Positions 14,651-22,311 are shown, numbered from the stretch's first letter. The stretch is DNA of 28,537 nucleotides from Candidatus Nomurabacteria bacterium (GCA_943359425.1 CALRHN010000001.1:1-28537), one strand, 5' to 3'. The notes: a model not told the origin generated them from the letters alone. Program-made: numbers and translations.

Positions 14651-15884
14651 AAATGACTGGCAACTGCACGCAATCGCTCGCTCCGTGGACAAGCATCTCT
14701 TTGCGGCCGGTAACTTTGATACCGGCAATACCCGTCGCCGAGACGTAGAGTGTTATCCGCAGATAGAATTCGGACATAACGCGAGAATCGCCTTCGAATA
14801 TCGGCAGAGAGGCCAGTTTCGGCTCCACGCGCTCTTGAACGATCCAGTGTGGAGCTTTGATATGGTGCTCGGCCGCCTCAGCGAGTATGGCAGAAAACCT
14901 TTCGGCATCGATGTCTGAAAACACGACTCCTTTCGCACCCGAAGAATAGACGGCCTTGGCGACCATTTCCGTGACTGTAGGAGATTTTGAGAATACGCAG
15001 GCCTCGTATTTTCCGACGAGCAAGGCAGTTGCCGGTATGAAACGATTCATACCTTCTTGTTTCGCCAGAAAAGGCAAGAATCCCTTGGAACCCAAGTAGG
15101 CTTTCGGCGGATACAACGCTCCCAACTCTCCCGAAGGATATCGGGCAAGAAGATATTCATGGACTCGGGGATACCGATCGAGGGATTCGGAAATTATGAG
15201 GATGGGACGCACTTTCTCTCCGTCGTGGAGAAGTTCCAGATCTTCTCCAACATCGTGCTCTCGCAAAAGGTGCACCGATATGCCTCGGAACGACATCGAA
15301 CGTGCAAGGATGGCATAGACAGTTTCGTAATACCGCTCTTTCTCCGATACGAGAATCGTCCAATCGTCTCCTACTCCCTCGTTTTGGACGGCACGAGCAA
15401 TGCTCTCCGCGATTGGATATGCGGGAACCCGTCCAGAGAGCGAGAGTGTTTCATCAAGGAGCGCAATCATCCCCAACGCTCGCGGATTATAGGTATCTAC
15501 CTCGACAATGGCATACGTCCCGTCAGTTTTCTCTACGAGATCGAGTTTCAAGAGCGAAGGAATCTTTTCCTCCGGATCTTTGCCGGGATTGAAGAGCCCG
15601 TGAGCAGCGCTCTTGCCCACATGCAAAAAACGAGCCTCTTCGTGAGAAAGGACTCGTTGATGCGCTAGCTCTGAAAAATGCTTTTCGAGATTGGCCACTG
15701 CTCCATACGCAGCCTTGGCAATCTCTTGGAGCTCTCTATGTGGGGGAGCGGTAAGGCGATATGCTCCAGGAGAAAGTATGTATGAGTGCCGAATCCGTTT
15801 TTCAGGCGTATCCCAGTAGTGTATATCGATGAGGAATCGTTTGAGTTCTGAAAAGCTTATTCCTGTGTCGATGATTTGTTCCAT
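14640..15884 (-). CDS. ATP-grasp-like ligase (glutathionylspermidine synthase-like)
   Basis: The 414-residue protein looks like a circularly permuted ATP-grasp enzyme. LLKLDLVEKTDGTYAIVEVD and nearby TYNPRALG recall the R-x-D ... E-x-N core of glutathionylspermidine synthase-like ligases. The C-terminal part has WIVQERVEPKLASLP, then a YLRITLYV strand and VTGRKEMLVHGASDC, where these enzymes place the last nucleotide-binding strands. The N-terminal 130 residues are helical. Such enzymes use ATP to join a carboxylate to an amine. It follows the PLP arginine decarboxylase by 28 bases, almost certainly in one operon, so an agmatine-type amine is a plausible substrate. This function is inference; sequence similarity is weak by eye. 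Confidence 0.55.
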   Translation of the reverse strand: MEQIIDTGISFSELKRFLIDIHYWDTPEKRIRHSYILSPGAYRLTAPPHRELQEIAKAAYGAVANLEKHFSELAHQRVLSHEEARFLHVGKSAAHGLFNPGKDPEEKIPSLLKLDLVEKTDGTYAIVEVDTYNPRALGMIALLDETLSLSGRVPAYPIAESIARAVQNEGVGDDWTILVSEKERYYETVYAILARSMSFRGISVHLLREHDVGEDLELLHDGEKVRPILIISESLDRYPRVHEYLLARYPSGELGALYPPKAYLGSKGFLPFLAKQEGMNRFIPATALLVGKYEACVFSKSPTVTEMVAKAVYSSGAKGVVFSDIDAERFSAILAEAAEHHIKAPHWIVQERVEPKLASLPIFEGDSRVMSEFYLRITLYVSATGIAGIKVTGRKEMLVHGASDCVQLPVIFDN

Positions 15885-15912
15885 AGGATAGCTCTAATTG
15901 TTGTAGTAAGAT

Positions 15913-17289
15913 TTATTTCCCGTCGCCGTTGCTCCAGCCGAAGAGGCGACCAACCATTTCTGATGTTTCTCTCTTGCGTGCGATTTTGACAACGCCGTCC
16001 TGTGCAATCAATTTCGCGGGAGACGAGAGGAGGCAGTGGTGCGATGCGAGGGCGTCTTGGTATGCGCCCGTGTCGAAGATCATGACGTACTGATCGGTGC
16101 TGTCTTTGAGCTTCGGCAAGAGAATGTAGCTGCCACCCGCAGTGTATTTGTCATCGGAATCGCATGACGAGCCTGCGAGCCAGACGCGTTTGAGTTCGCC
16201 GCCGGCCGCATTGTTAATCGGCGCGACATGCCATTTCTGATGGATTGCCCAGGTGTCGATGAGGTCATTCATAAAAGATCCGTCGATGACGTACCATGAT
16301 TTCGCATTGCCCTTGTGGATCGGCTTCTCTGCGATGACTTTGTAGATAGTGACCTGGGAAGGCGCGACGACGTATTGTCCCCATTCGACAGCAAGGTTGG
16401 GATGGCGAATACCTTCCTTGTCGGCGAGTTTCTTCAGGAGTTTGACGATCTTATTCGCCATTATTTTGGCCGTGTAGAATTTCTTCTTCTCGTAGGGAAC
16501 GCCCATGCCGCCGCCGATATCGAGGGTGTCGAGATTCGGATGCGTTTTTACCAGTTCTTTGTAGATATCGAAACCGCGCTTCACGCCGTCGAGCAAGCTC
16601 TTCTGGGTGCTGATCTGCGAACCCATGTGATAATGCAGGACTTTGAGATTGCGGATCTTGCCGAGAGAGAGGATGCGGCGCTCGGGAATGCCGAAACGGT
16701 CGATCTTCTTGTCCCAGCGCGAATCGGCTTTGATATCGAGGTCGACACGGATGCCGATGTCGCCTTTCATCTTGATCAGTTGTTCGAGTTCGCCTTCGTC
16801 TTCGGCGATCGGGATTATGTTGAGGCCTTTGGCCTTGAGTTCGACGACGAGTTTGAGATAGGCCTCCGTTTTCGGACCGTTACAGAGAACGCGGATCTTC
16901 GAGTGGAACTTCTCCCCTTCCCAGAGTTTCTTCACGATCCAGAGCTCGTTTTCGGATGTGACTTCGAGATGCGCGCCTTCGGAGAGGAGCGGCATCACGA
17001 CTTCCTTGTTCTGGTTCACCTTCATCGGATAGTGATAGAAGAATTTACCGCGATAGCCGTAGATCTTCATATATGCGTTGAAATACTCGATGAGATCGCT
17101 CAGGCGATGTTCGAGTATGAAGGGGAAAAGTATTTCGAGCGATGTGCCGTATTTGCGCACGAGCTGCGGGAGGTTGTAGATGTAGTTGCCTTCTTTGACC
17201 GTGAGTTCGCCGTCTTTCGTCACGTTGAAGAACTGCGTGTTAAATTCTTCACTGCCGAGCTTCCAGAATTTTTTCCAATTCTTTTTCAT
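15913..17289 (-). CDS. speA: PLP-dependent arginine decarboxylase, short SpeA type
   Basis: This 458-residue protein is a fold-III PLP decarboxylase of the SpeA branch. FFYHYPMKVNQNKEVV carries the Schiff-base lysine K90 in the motif that in SpeA reads YPIKVNQ. It also has RVDLDIKADSRWDKKIDRFGI, the HYHMGSQIS strand, the PLP-phosphate loop DIGGGMGVP (259-261), the catalytic Cys-Asp pair in SSCDSDDKYT (C376, D377) and DTGAYQDAL. It should convert arginine to agmatine. E. coli SpeA is roughly 200 residues longer; the inserted and C-terminal domains are absent. A different amino-acid substrate (lysine or diaminopimelate) cannot be excluded, though LysA lacks the KVNQ form. TACAAT lies seven bases before the ATG. 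The ATP-grasp-like gene follows. Confidence 0.85.
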   Translation of the reverse strand: MKKNWKKFWKLGSEEFNTQFFNVTKDGELTVKEGNYIYNLPQLVRKYGTSLEILFPFILEHRLSDLIEYFNAYMKIYGYRGKFFYHYPMKVNQNKEVVMPLLSEGAHLEVTSENELWIVKKLWEGEKFHSKIRVLCNGPKTEAYLKLVVELKAKGLNIIPIAEDEGELEQLIKMKGDIGIRVDLDIKADSRWDKKIDRFGIPERRILSLGKIRNLKVLHYHMGSQISTQKSLLDGVKRGFDIYKELVKTHPNLDTLDIGGGMGVPYEKKKFYTAKIMANKIVKLLKKLADKEGIRHPNLAVEWGQYVVAPSQVTIYKVIAEKPIHKGNAKSWYVIDGSFMNDLIDTWAIHQKWHVAPINNAAGGELKRVWLAGSSCDSDDKYTAGGSYILLPKLKDSTDQYVMIFDTGAYQDALASHHCLLSSPAKLIAQDGVVKIARKRETSEMVGRLFGWSNGDGK

Positions 17290-17296
17290 GCGGGTG

Positions 17297-17302
17297 ATTG
17301 TA
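17297..17302 (-). promoter_or_regulatory. speA -10 box (leaderless)
   Basis: TACAAT ends seven bases before the ATG at 17289. It lies between the end of dnaJ (17323) and speA, so speA has its own promoter. No good -35 box was seen. Confidence 0.5.
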
Positions 17303-17322
17303 GTATAAAACCCCAGAAAAAG

Positions 17323-18399
17323 CTATAGGTCTTCGGCACGCAGCTGCTCGACGGCTTCGCGGGCGCGCTTGGAGAGCTTGTGCGGCATCTTGATAACGAG
17401 TTTGATCATGAGGTCGCCGCGTTTGTTCTTGCCCTGCGGAACGCCTTTTTCTCTGACGCGGAGTATTTCGTTCGGAGCAACGCTTTCGGGAATCTTCACG
17501 GAGAGCTTGCCGTCGAGCGTCTCGATCGTGCGCTCGCCACCCAACAATGCCTCGGAGAGTTTGATGTCGAGATTCATAGCGAGATTGTGGCCTTCGCGGC
17601 GAAATGTCGGATGTGGCATGACGTTGATCTTGATATAAAGGTCGCCGGACGTGCCGTGCGAGATCGCTTCACCCATGCCGGAGAGACGGACCATTTCGCC
17701 GTCATTCATGCCTGCAGGAATCTTGATGGAAACTTCTTCTTCGCGGCGAAGAACGCCTGCGCCGTGACAGGTCGCGCACGGCGTGCTCGGAACTTCGCCC
17801 GTGCCTCCGCACGTGTCGCAGAGTTTCGTTGAAGAGAATGTTCCAAGGAATGAACGCTTCGTTTCGTGAATCTGGCCTTTGCCGTTGCAAGTGGAACATT
17901 TTTTCATCGATGTGCCCGGTTTCGCACCGACACCGTCACACGTCAGGCATTTTGAAGTCTTCGCAATGAGCACGCGGCGTTCGACGCCGAAGACGGCTTC
18001 GGCAAACGAAACGGTTATCTCCGTCGAGATGTCACGGCCGCGGCGAGGCTGTGAGCGACCACCACCCATACCTCCGGCGAAGAAGTCGGAGAAAATATCG
18101 CCGAGATCGCCCATATCGAAACCTTGCTGCGCAAAGCCGGACGGATCGAATCCGCCGAAACCGCCTTGGTTGCCCTGAAAGCCTCCGCTCTGAAAGTTGG
18201 AACCGAATTGATCATACTGCGCGCGTTTCTGGTCGTCAGAGAGCGTTTGATACGCTTCGTTTACTTCTTTGAATTTCTTGTCATCTCCCTTGTTCTTGTC
18301 GGGATGGTATTTGTGAGCGAGTTTGTGGAAGGCCTTCTTGATCTCGTCTTTCGAAGCGCCTTTCGTAACGCCCAAAATTTCATAATAATCTTTTGACAT
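17323..18399 (-). CDS. dnaJ: Chaperone DnaJ (Hsp40)
   Basis: The 358-residue protein is a type I Hsp40. The J domain (1-65) has DYYEILGVTKGASKDEIKKA and the HPD tripeptide in HKYHPDKNKG. A Gly/Phe-rich linker follows (about 68-118). The zinc region has four CxxCxGxG repeats: CLTCDGVG, CSTCNGKG, CDTCGGTG and CATCHGAG. The C-terminal substrate-binding domains include VMPHPTFRREGHNL. It delivers unfolded clients to DnaK and stimulates its ATPase through the HPD motif. dnaK lies 2 kb upstream on the same strand but with separate promoter and terminators, so they are not one operon. TATAAT (18411-18416) lies 11 bases before the ATG. Confidence 0.97.
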   Translation of the reverse strand: MSKDYYEILGVTKGASKDEIKKAFHKLAHKYHPDKNKGDDKKFKEVNEAYQTLSDDQKRAQYDQFGSNFQSGGFQGNQGGFGGFDPSGFAQQGFDMGDLGDIFSDFFAGGMGGGRSQPRRGRDISTEITVSFAEAVFGVERRVLIAKTSKCLTCDGVGAKPGTSMKKCSTCNGKGQIHETKRSFLGTFSSTKLCDTCGGTGEVPSTPCATCHGAGVLRREEEVSIKIPAGMNDGEMVRLSGMGEAISHGTSGDLYIKINVMPHPTFRREGHNLAMNLDIKLSEALLGGERTIETLDGKLSVKIPESVAPNEILRVREKGVPQGKNKRGDLMIKLVIKMPHKLSKRAREAVEQLRAEDL

Positions 18400-18410
18400 A
18401 TGTGAAAGCG

Positions 18411-18416
18411 ATTATA
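18411..18416 (-). promoter_or_regulatory. dnaJ -10 box
   Basis: TATAAT with upstream TGT ends 11 bases before the ATG at 18399. No CIRCE element (TTAGCACTC inverted repeat) is present around it. Confidence 0.6.
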
Positions 18417-18452
18417 ACATTAAAAATAGAGAATGTACAACCCCAAAATTAG

Positions 18453-18484
18453 AGAAGAGCGGATTGAATTCAATCCGCTCTTCT
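18453..18484. terminator. 32-bp perfect palindrome, probable terminator
   Basis: Bases 18453-18468 are the exact reverse complement of 18469-18484, with GAATTC at the centre. A-rich and T-rich flanks sit on both sides. It follows the stop of the 145-residue gene (18499) and precedes the dnaJ promoter. Confidence 0.75.
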
Positions 18485-18498
18485 AAAAATAAACAAGA

Positions 18499-18936
18499 TT
18501 ACTTTCGGTTGTGTGCGCCAAGCTCTTTCCACTTTTCGATATATTGTTCGTGGATGACCTTATTGCATAGTTCCAAAGAACCGTTGTAGAGAACCTCAAT
18601 AGAGAGCTTACCTTCCTCTGTAAGCTTGTATTGCTGATCCGGATTCTTCAGGAAAAAACTCCAGTTAATATCCTGAAAAATCCGCTTTGCCTTGAATACT
18701 CCTTCTTGGAAATGAGTTTCAGAAGAGCAAGGATAAGGAAATACGCTATCCTTAAAGGCAAATCGCGTTAAAGCCGGATCGGGTTTAAGAAAAACAAGGC
18801 CTGATTCGGTGTGAATCTTTTCGATAGCCCCGTCGTAATCAGTACGGCCACTGCGTAAATGGAAAAACGGAAATGCAGACAGGAGTTCTCCTGATTGCAC
18901 CAGTTGATGAAGCGATAGAAAAGAATTCTGTATCAT
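18499..18936 (-). CDS. Unknown 145-residue protein
   Basis: I do not recognise this protein. It appears soluble and mostly helical, with a run of aromatic residues (LLSAFPFFHLRSGRTDYDG) near residue 20-40, a DPALTRFAFKDSVFPYPC segment in the middle, and a helical tail KVIHEQYIEKWKELG. It has two cysteines and no signal or membrane segment. Its codons are richer in A and T than those of its neighbours, which hints at later acquisition. There is no clear promoter and no Shine-Dalgarno before the ATG. A palindromic terminator follows its stop. A real gene is likely because the frame is free of stops over 438 bases and ends at a terminator. Confidence 0.65.
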   Translation of the reverse strand: MIQNSFLSLHQLVQSGELLSAFPFFHLRSGRTDYDGAIEKIHTESGLVFLKPDPALTRFAFKDSVFPYPCSSETHFQEGVFKAKRIFQDINWSFFLKNPDQQYKLTEEGKLSIEVLYNGSLELCNKVIHEQYIEKWKELGAHNRK

Positions 18937-18990
18937 GGGGAGGGATTTTTGGTTTACGATTTTATTTTCCCCTCCATCGTACTTTAGAAT

Positions 18991-19344
18991 TCAGAGCGTT
19001 GCAAGAGCGTCGGTGGCTTGATAATAGAGATCGCGGTTATTTGTGTCTTCGGCGAGCGTGCCGAGGCGGGCCCAGAGGCTGCGGGCGCGGGCAACTTCGC
19101 CTATGTCGGCGTATGCGCGTGTGACAAAGACGAGCTCCTCGATGGCAAGCGCTCCGATGCTTGCGGGCAAAGCGCCTTGCGAGAGCAGGCTCGATGTGCG
19201 GCGTTCTATCTCGGCGAAGTCAGACTCTGATTTCGGAGTTTTGCGAACGAGTTTCAAGAGCGTCGACGTCGCAACGCCTTCTTCGTTGATTTCAAAAAGT
19301 TCATCATCGAGATAGCTGTCTTCGTATTTTTTACGATAGACCAT
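18991..19344 (-). CDS. Unknown 117-residue helical protein
   Basis: No family is recognised. The N-terminal third is acidic (YEDSYLDDELFEINEEG) and the rest is predicted helical. Repeating short helices such as IGALAIEELVFVTRAYADIG and ARARSLWARLG resemble TPR-like pairs. The start lies five bases after the stop of the alkyltransferase gene, so the two are probably co-transcribed from the promoter at 19626. It could be a small scaffold or partner protein, but no function is assigned. Confidence 0.65.
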   Translation of the reverse strand: MVYRKKYEDSYLDDELFEINEEGVATSTLLKLVRKTPKSESDFAEIERRTSSLLSQGALPASIGALAIEELVFVTRAYADIGEVARARSLWARLGTLAEDTNNRDLYYQATDALATL

Positions 19345-19349
19345 ATATT

Positions 19350-19619
19350 TTAGAGTGCGCCCTCTGCGCGGAGTTTGCGGAGTTTTAAAGTTCGGCCTGC
19401 CTGCGCAGTCAGGCCGCGATTATATTCGCCTATCGCTCCATCGGAACGGATGACGCGGTGACATGGGATTTTCGGATCGTAATTCTGCTTCAAGACAGAG
19501 CCGACAGCACGAGACGCATTCGGACTCCCCGCACGAGTGGCGACTTGTTTATAGGTGAGCATCTTCCCTCTCGGTATGGCGCCGACAACGCGGAAAACTT
19601 TTTCTTTGAACGTCTGCAT
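19350..19619 (-). CDS. Small O6-alkylguanine-DNA alkyltransferase (catalytic domain only)
   Basis: The 89-residue protein corresponds to the DNA-binding and active-site domain of MGMT/Ogt. The start FKEKVFRVVGAIPRGKMLTY leads into QVATRAGSPNASRAVGSVL, the recognition helix with its arginine finger. The active-site motif is PCHRV with C53, so it is a real transferase candidate and not an alkyltransferase-like protein, where Cys is replaced by Trp. It would move alkyl groups from O6 of guanine to C53. Residues 69-76 (GLTAQAGR) are encoded by a near-perfect 22-bp palindrome and replace the usual family tail. The start at 19619 is set by TATAAT six bases upstream; a longer frame begins upstream of that box. 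Confidence 0.88.
   Translation of the reverse strand: MQTFKEKVFRVVGAIPRGKMLTYKQVATRAGSPNASRAVGSVLKQNYDPKIPCHRVIRSDGAIGEYNRGLTAQAGRTLKLRKLRAEGAL
19394..19415. repeat. 22-bp near-palindrome inside the alkyltransferase gene
   Basis: GGCCTGCCTGC followed by GCAGTCAGGCC has one mismatched pair. Its core matches the cysS palindrome (CCTGCCTGCGCAG) and it also encodes AQAG, so both are copies of one gene-invading repeat. Confidence 0.75.
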
Positions 19620-19625
19620 GAGGCC

Positions 19626-19631
19626 ATTATA
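19626..19631 (-). promoter_or_regulatory. -10 box of the alkyltransferase gene (leaderless)
   Basis: Consensus TATAAT ends exactly six bases before the ATG at 19619, so transcription should begin at the start codon. Confidence 0.6.
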
Positions 19632-19644
19632 CGGAATTTGGGTA

Positions 19645-19706
19645 AAAAATAAAATGCCTTCCGCACCCATCGCTCCGTGACAAAGCTAATGAGTGCGGGA
19701 AGCATT
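19645..19706 (-). terminator. Terminator of the lmo0937-like gene
   Basis: Arms 19689-19706 and 19653-19670 form an 18-bp stem on the minus strand with three G-U type positions. It is followed by TTATTTTTT. It starts 13 bases after the stop at 19719. Confidence 0.85.
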
Positions 19707-19718
19707 CGTGGCAGTCCT

Positions 19719-19868
19719 TCAGGCAATGGTAGGACCCTCGATGAGTCTGACCAAGAGAAGGACGATGGCTGCTATGAGGAGGACATGGATAAACCATCCG
19801 ATAGTATAGAAACCGACTACTCCGAGGAGCCAGAGCACGAGGAGTATTATGGCGATAGTGAAAAGCAT
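19719..19868 (-). CDS. lmo0937-like small membrane protein
   Basis: The 49-residue protein reads MLFTIAIILLVLWLLGVVGF, then YTIGWFIHVLLIAAIVLLLV and RLIEGPTIA. Two hydrophobic helices are joined by a G-x-x-x-G type turn. This is the exact pattern of the lmo0937-family membrane peptides of about 50 residues, whose function is unknown. It probably sits in the cytoplasmic membrane. No promoter directly upstream is convincing; the transcript may come from the promoter at 20264-20291, about 400 bases upstream. A strong terminator follows. Confidence 0.8.
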   Translation of the reverse strand: MLFTIAIILLVLWLLGVVGFYTIGWFIHVLLIAAIVLLLVRLIEGPTIA

Positions 19869-19974
19869 AGTAGTGTCATCCGAATGGATGTGGATATTTT
19901 GATAAACGACCTTACCTATACTATGACGAGGTATAAAAGTCTTTGTTACAGGGACATAAAAAGAACGGCCAGTT

Positions 19975-20258
19975 TTACCCAGCCGCCCTTGCCCCAATTC
20001 TCAAATGGTAATATCCGTCCACTTGAGACATCTTAGATATGTAATGGCTTGAAAAACTCTCAGAATATGGAAGTGCCCGAAGAGGCTTAAAAGTGCCATG
20101 GGCACTTACCATACTAAGAGGGGGCTTTTCCGAAACAGCCAAAATTTTTGAAAGAAAAATTCCTTCGCAACGGAAGCCTCAAACGTGGCATCGCTAAACC
20201 CGCAAGATTTAGTAATGGTATGAGGCCCCGCTACAAAAGACCTTATTCTATGAAACAT
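19975..20258 (-). pseudogene. Frameshifted ORF of unknown family
   Basis: Two open frames join on the minus strand. The first starts at ATG 20258 (MFHRIRSFVAGPHTITKSCG, then FSDATFEASVAKEFF) and stops at 20106. The second is open from about 20155 (SKILAVSEKPPLSMVSAHG, then FKPLRALPYSES) to a TAA at 19975. They can be joined by a one- or two-base shift in the T-rich run around 20145-20160. The first frame has a promoter whose -10 box ends five bases before the ATG. I have an impression of similar sequences in related genomes but cannot confirm it. The alternatives are a conserved non-coding RNA with incidental frames, a sequencing error, or programmed frameshifting. Confidence 0.4.
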
Positions 20259-20263
20259 TTTTA

Positions 20264-20291
20264 ATGCTACTCCTATCTGGGGGTATGTCAA
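20264..20291 (-). promoter_or_regulatory. Promoter upstream of the frameshifted ORF
   Basis: Consensus TTGACA (20286-20291), 16 bp, TAGCAT (20264-20269), then five bases to ATG 20258. The box pair and spacing are the same as at 14623-14650. Confidence 0.65.
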
Positions 20292-20296
20292 CCCTA

Positions 20297-20338
20297 AAAA
20301 AAGCCCCACCAAGACCTAGGTCTTGGTGGGGCTTTTTT
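20297..20338. terminator. 42-bp perfect palindrome, dnaK terminator
   Basis: Bases 20297-20317 and 20318-20338 are exact reverse complements: A6, a GC-rich arm with GCCCCACC, centre CCTAGG, and a T6 run. It lies 13 bases after the dnaK stop at 20352. Confidence 0.9.
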
Positions 20339-20351
20339 ATGAATATAATTT

Positions 20352-22256
20352 TTATTTGTGTTCTGTCTCTCCTGCAGGTGCTTCCCCTGTTTCCGCATCG
20401 CGGACAGGGCCTTCTTCTTTCGGAGCGTCTCCTGCCGGAGTCTCCGCGGCCGAAGCCTTGGACATGGCCTCGCCGATCTTTGAGAGTTCTTGCGAGAGCG
20501 CATCGGTCGCACTCTTGATCGCAGCTGTGTCGCTGCCTTCTTTCGCCTTTTTGGCTTCCGCTATCTTTGCTTCAACGCTAGCCCTTATTTCAGGAGTGAC
20601 TTTGTCGCCATAATCCTTCACGGATTTCTCTCCGGAGAAAATCATCGCATCGGCCATGTTCTTCGCATCGGCGAGATCTTTCTTCTTCGCATCTTCGTCG
20701 GCATGCGCTTCGGCATCGGCCTGCATGCGTTTGATATCTTCGTCTTTCAAACCGCCAGAGGCTTCGATGCGGATGCTCTGAGCCTTGCCCGTCGTTTTTT
20801 CTTTCGCCGTAACATTGAGGATTCCGTTCGCATCAACATCGAACGTCACTTCGATCTGCGGCATGCCACGCTGTGCCGGTGGGACGCCATCGAGAATGAA
20901 TCGGCCGAGAGATTTGTTGTCGGAGGCCATTGGGCGTTCACCTTGCGTAATGTGGATCTCAACACTTGTCTGATTGTCGGCAGCTGTAGAAAATACTTGT
21001 GATTTTGAAGACGGAATAGTCGTATTGCGGTCGATAAGTTTCGTCGATACGCCGCCCAACGTTTCAATACCGAGAGAAAGCGGAATGACATCGAGGAGGA
21101 GCACGTCGCGTACTTCGCCGCGAAGGACGCCGCCTTGGACTGCTGCACCGAGCGCGACGACTTCATCGGGATTGATGGAGAGATTTGGAGCCTTGCCGCC
21201 AAAGAGCTTTTTCACTTCTTCGACGATCTTCGGCATACGTGTCTGTCCGCCCACCATGATGATCTCATTGATCTCGCCCATCTTGAATGGCGAAGCGTCG
21301 AGTGCACGCTTCGTGATCTCGATCGAGCGCGTGACGAATTCGTCTGCAATACTTTCGAGCTGTGCGCGAGTCATCTTGATGAGCAAGTGTTGCGGGCCGG
21401 AAGCGGTCGAGGTGATGAACGGGATATTGATTTCGGTTTCTACAGCAGTTGAGAGTTCGATCTTGGCCTTTTCTGCGGCCTCATCGAGACGCTGGAGAGC
21501 GAGCACGTCGCCGCGCACGTCCACACCAGATTGCTTCTTGAACTCGTCGGCGATCCAGTTGATGATCTTGTGATCGATGTCGCGTCCGCCCATATGTGAG
21601 TCGCCGTCGGTAGATTTCACTTCGATGACATCATCACCAACTTCGAGAACAGAGACATCGAATGTGCCGCCTCCAAAGTCGTAGACGACGATCTTCTCAT
21701 TTTTCTTCGAATTGAATCCGTATGCGAGCGCAGCTGCAGTAGGTTCGTTGATGATACGTTTGACATCGAGACCGGCGATAGCACCGGCGTCCTTCGTCGC
21801 CTTGCGTTGTGCGTCGTTGAAATATGCAGGCACCGTGATGACGGCCTCTGTAATTTTTTCTCCGAGTTTGGCTTCAACGTCCGCCTTGATCTTGCCGAGA
21901 ATCATTGCCGAGACTTCTTCCGGACGAAGCCATTTGTCGCCGATCTTCACTTCCACGCCGCCATCTGCACCTTTCTGTATCTTGAAGGAAACGTTCTTCA
22001 TGTCCTTCTGCACTTCAGGATCGTCGAACTTGTGACCCATGAAGCGCTTGATGCCGTAGATAGTATTCTCTGGATTCGTCACACTCTGGCGTTTCGCAAG
22101 CAAGCCCACCAGACGGTCGCCATTCTTGGCAACGGCAACAATAGACGGCGTCGTGCGTGCGCCTTCAATATTCTCTATGATCTTCGGCTGTCCGCCTTCG
22201 ATGATGCCAACAGCACTATTTGTCGTACCCAAGTCTATTCCGATTATTTTTGACAT
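20352..22256 (-). CDS. dnaK: Chaperone DnaK (Hsp70)
   Basis: The 634-residue protein is a full-length Hsp70. The nucleotide-binding domain has IIGIDLGTTNSAVGIIEGG, VITVPAYFNDAQRKATKDAG, VYDFGGGTFDVSVLEV and IIMVGGQTRMP. The interdomain linker is DVLLLDVIPLSLGIET. The substrate-binding domain has ITQGERPMASDNKSLG, and an Ala/Lys-rich helical lid and acidic tail follow. It refolds and protects proteins in the cytoplasm with DnaJ (17323-18399) and GrpE (23674-24228). It is a single-gene unit with its own promoter and terminator. The divergent neighbour is a PaaX/Cas2-like regulator. No CIRCE element is visible, so HrcA control is unlikely; a 12-bp palindrome just after the -10 box may be the operator. 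Confidence 0.98.
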   Translation of the reverse strand: MSKIIGIDLGTTNSAVGIIEGGQPKIIENIEGARTTPSIVAVAKNGDRLVGLLAKRQSVTNPENTIYGIKRFMGHKFDDPEVQKDMKNVSFKIQKGADGGVEVKIGDKWLRPEEVSAMILGKIKADVEAKLGEKITEAVITVPAYFNDAQRKATKDAGAIAGLDVKRIINEPTAAALAYGFNSKKNEKIVVYDFGGGTFDVSVLEVGDDVIEVKSTDGDSHMGGRDIDHKIINWIADEFKKQSGVDVRGDVLALQRLDEAAEKAKIELSTAVETEINIPFITSTASGPQHLLIKMTRAQLESIADEFVTRSIEITKRALDASPFKMGEINEIIMVGGQTRMPKIVEEVKKLFGGKAPNLSINPDEVVALGAAVQGGVLRGEVRDVLLLDVIPLSLGIETLGGVSTKLIDRNTTIPSSKSQVFSTAADNQTSVEIHITQGERPMASDNKSLGRFILDGVPPAQRGMPQIEVTFDVDANGILNVTAKEKTTGKAQSIRIEASGGLKDEDIKRMQADAEAHADEDAKKKDLADAKNMADAMIFSGEKSVKDYGDKVTPEIRASVEAKIAEAKKAKEGSDTAAIKSATDALSQELSKIGEAMSKASAAETPAGDAPKEEGPVRDAETGEAPAGETEHK

Positions 22257-22270
22257 ATATTTTATTGATT

Positions 22271-22311
22271 AACTTATAAGTTGATTATACCTGTGGAAAA
22301 CATTTTAGCAA
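22271..22311 (-). promoter_or_regulatory. dnaK promoter with +1 palindrome
   Basis: TTGCTA (22306-22311), 16 bp and TATAAT (22284-22289) on the minus strand. Directly downstream the 12-bp palindrome AACTTATAAGTT (22271-22282) covers the expected transcription start, a typical repressor position. The leader is about 20 bases and has no Shine-Dalgarno. Confidence 0.6.

Noticed and set aside
16315..17328. Long plus-strand frame of 337 codons
   Set aside because: It is an antisense shadow of speA produced by codon bias; no start signals or recognisable protein.
19975..20258. RNase P RNA, tmRNA or SRP RNA
   Set aside because: I looked for the conserved blocks of these RNAs on both strands and did not find them; an unknown RNA remains possible.
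20352..22256. HrcA/CIRCE control of dnaK, dnaJ or grpE
   Set aside because: No TTAGCACTC-N9-GAGTGCTAA-like element is present upstream of any of the three genes.
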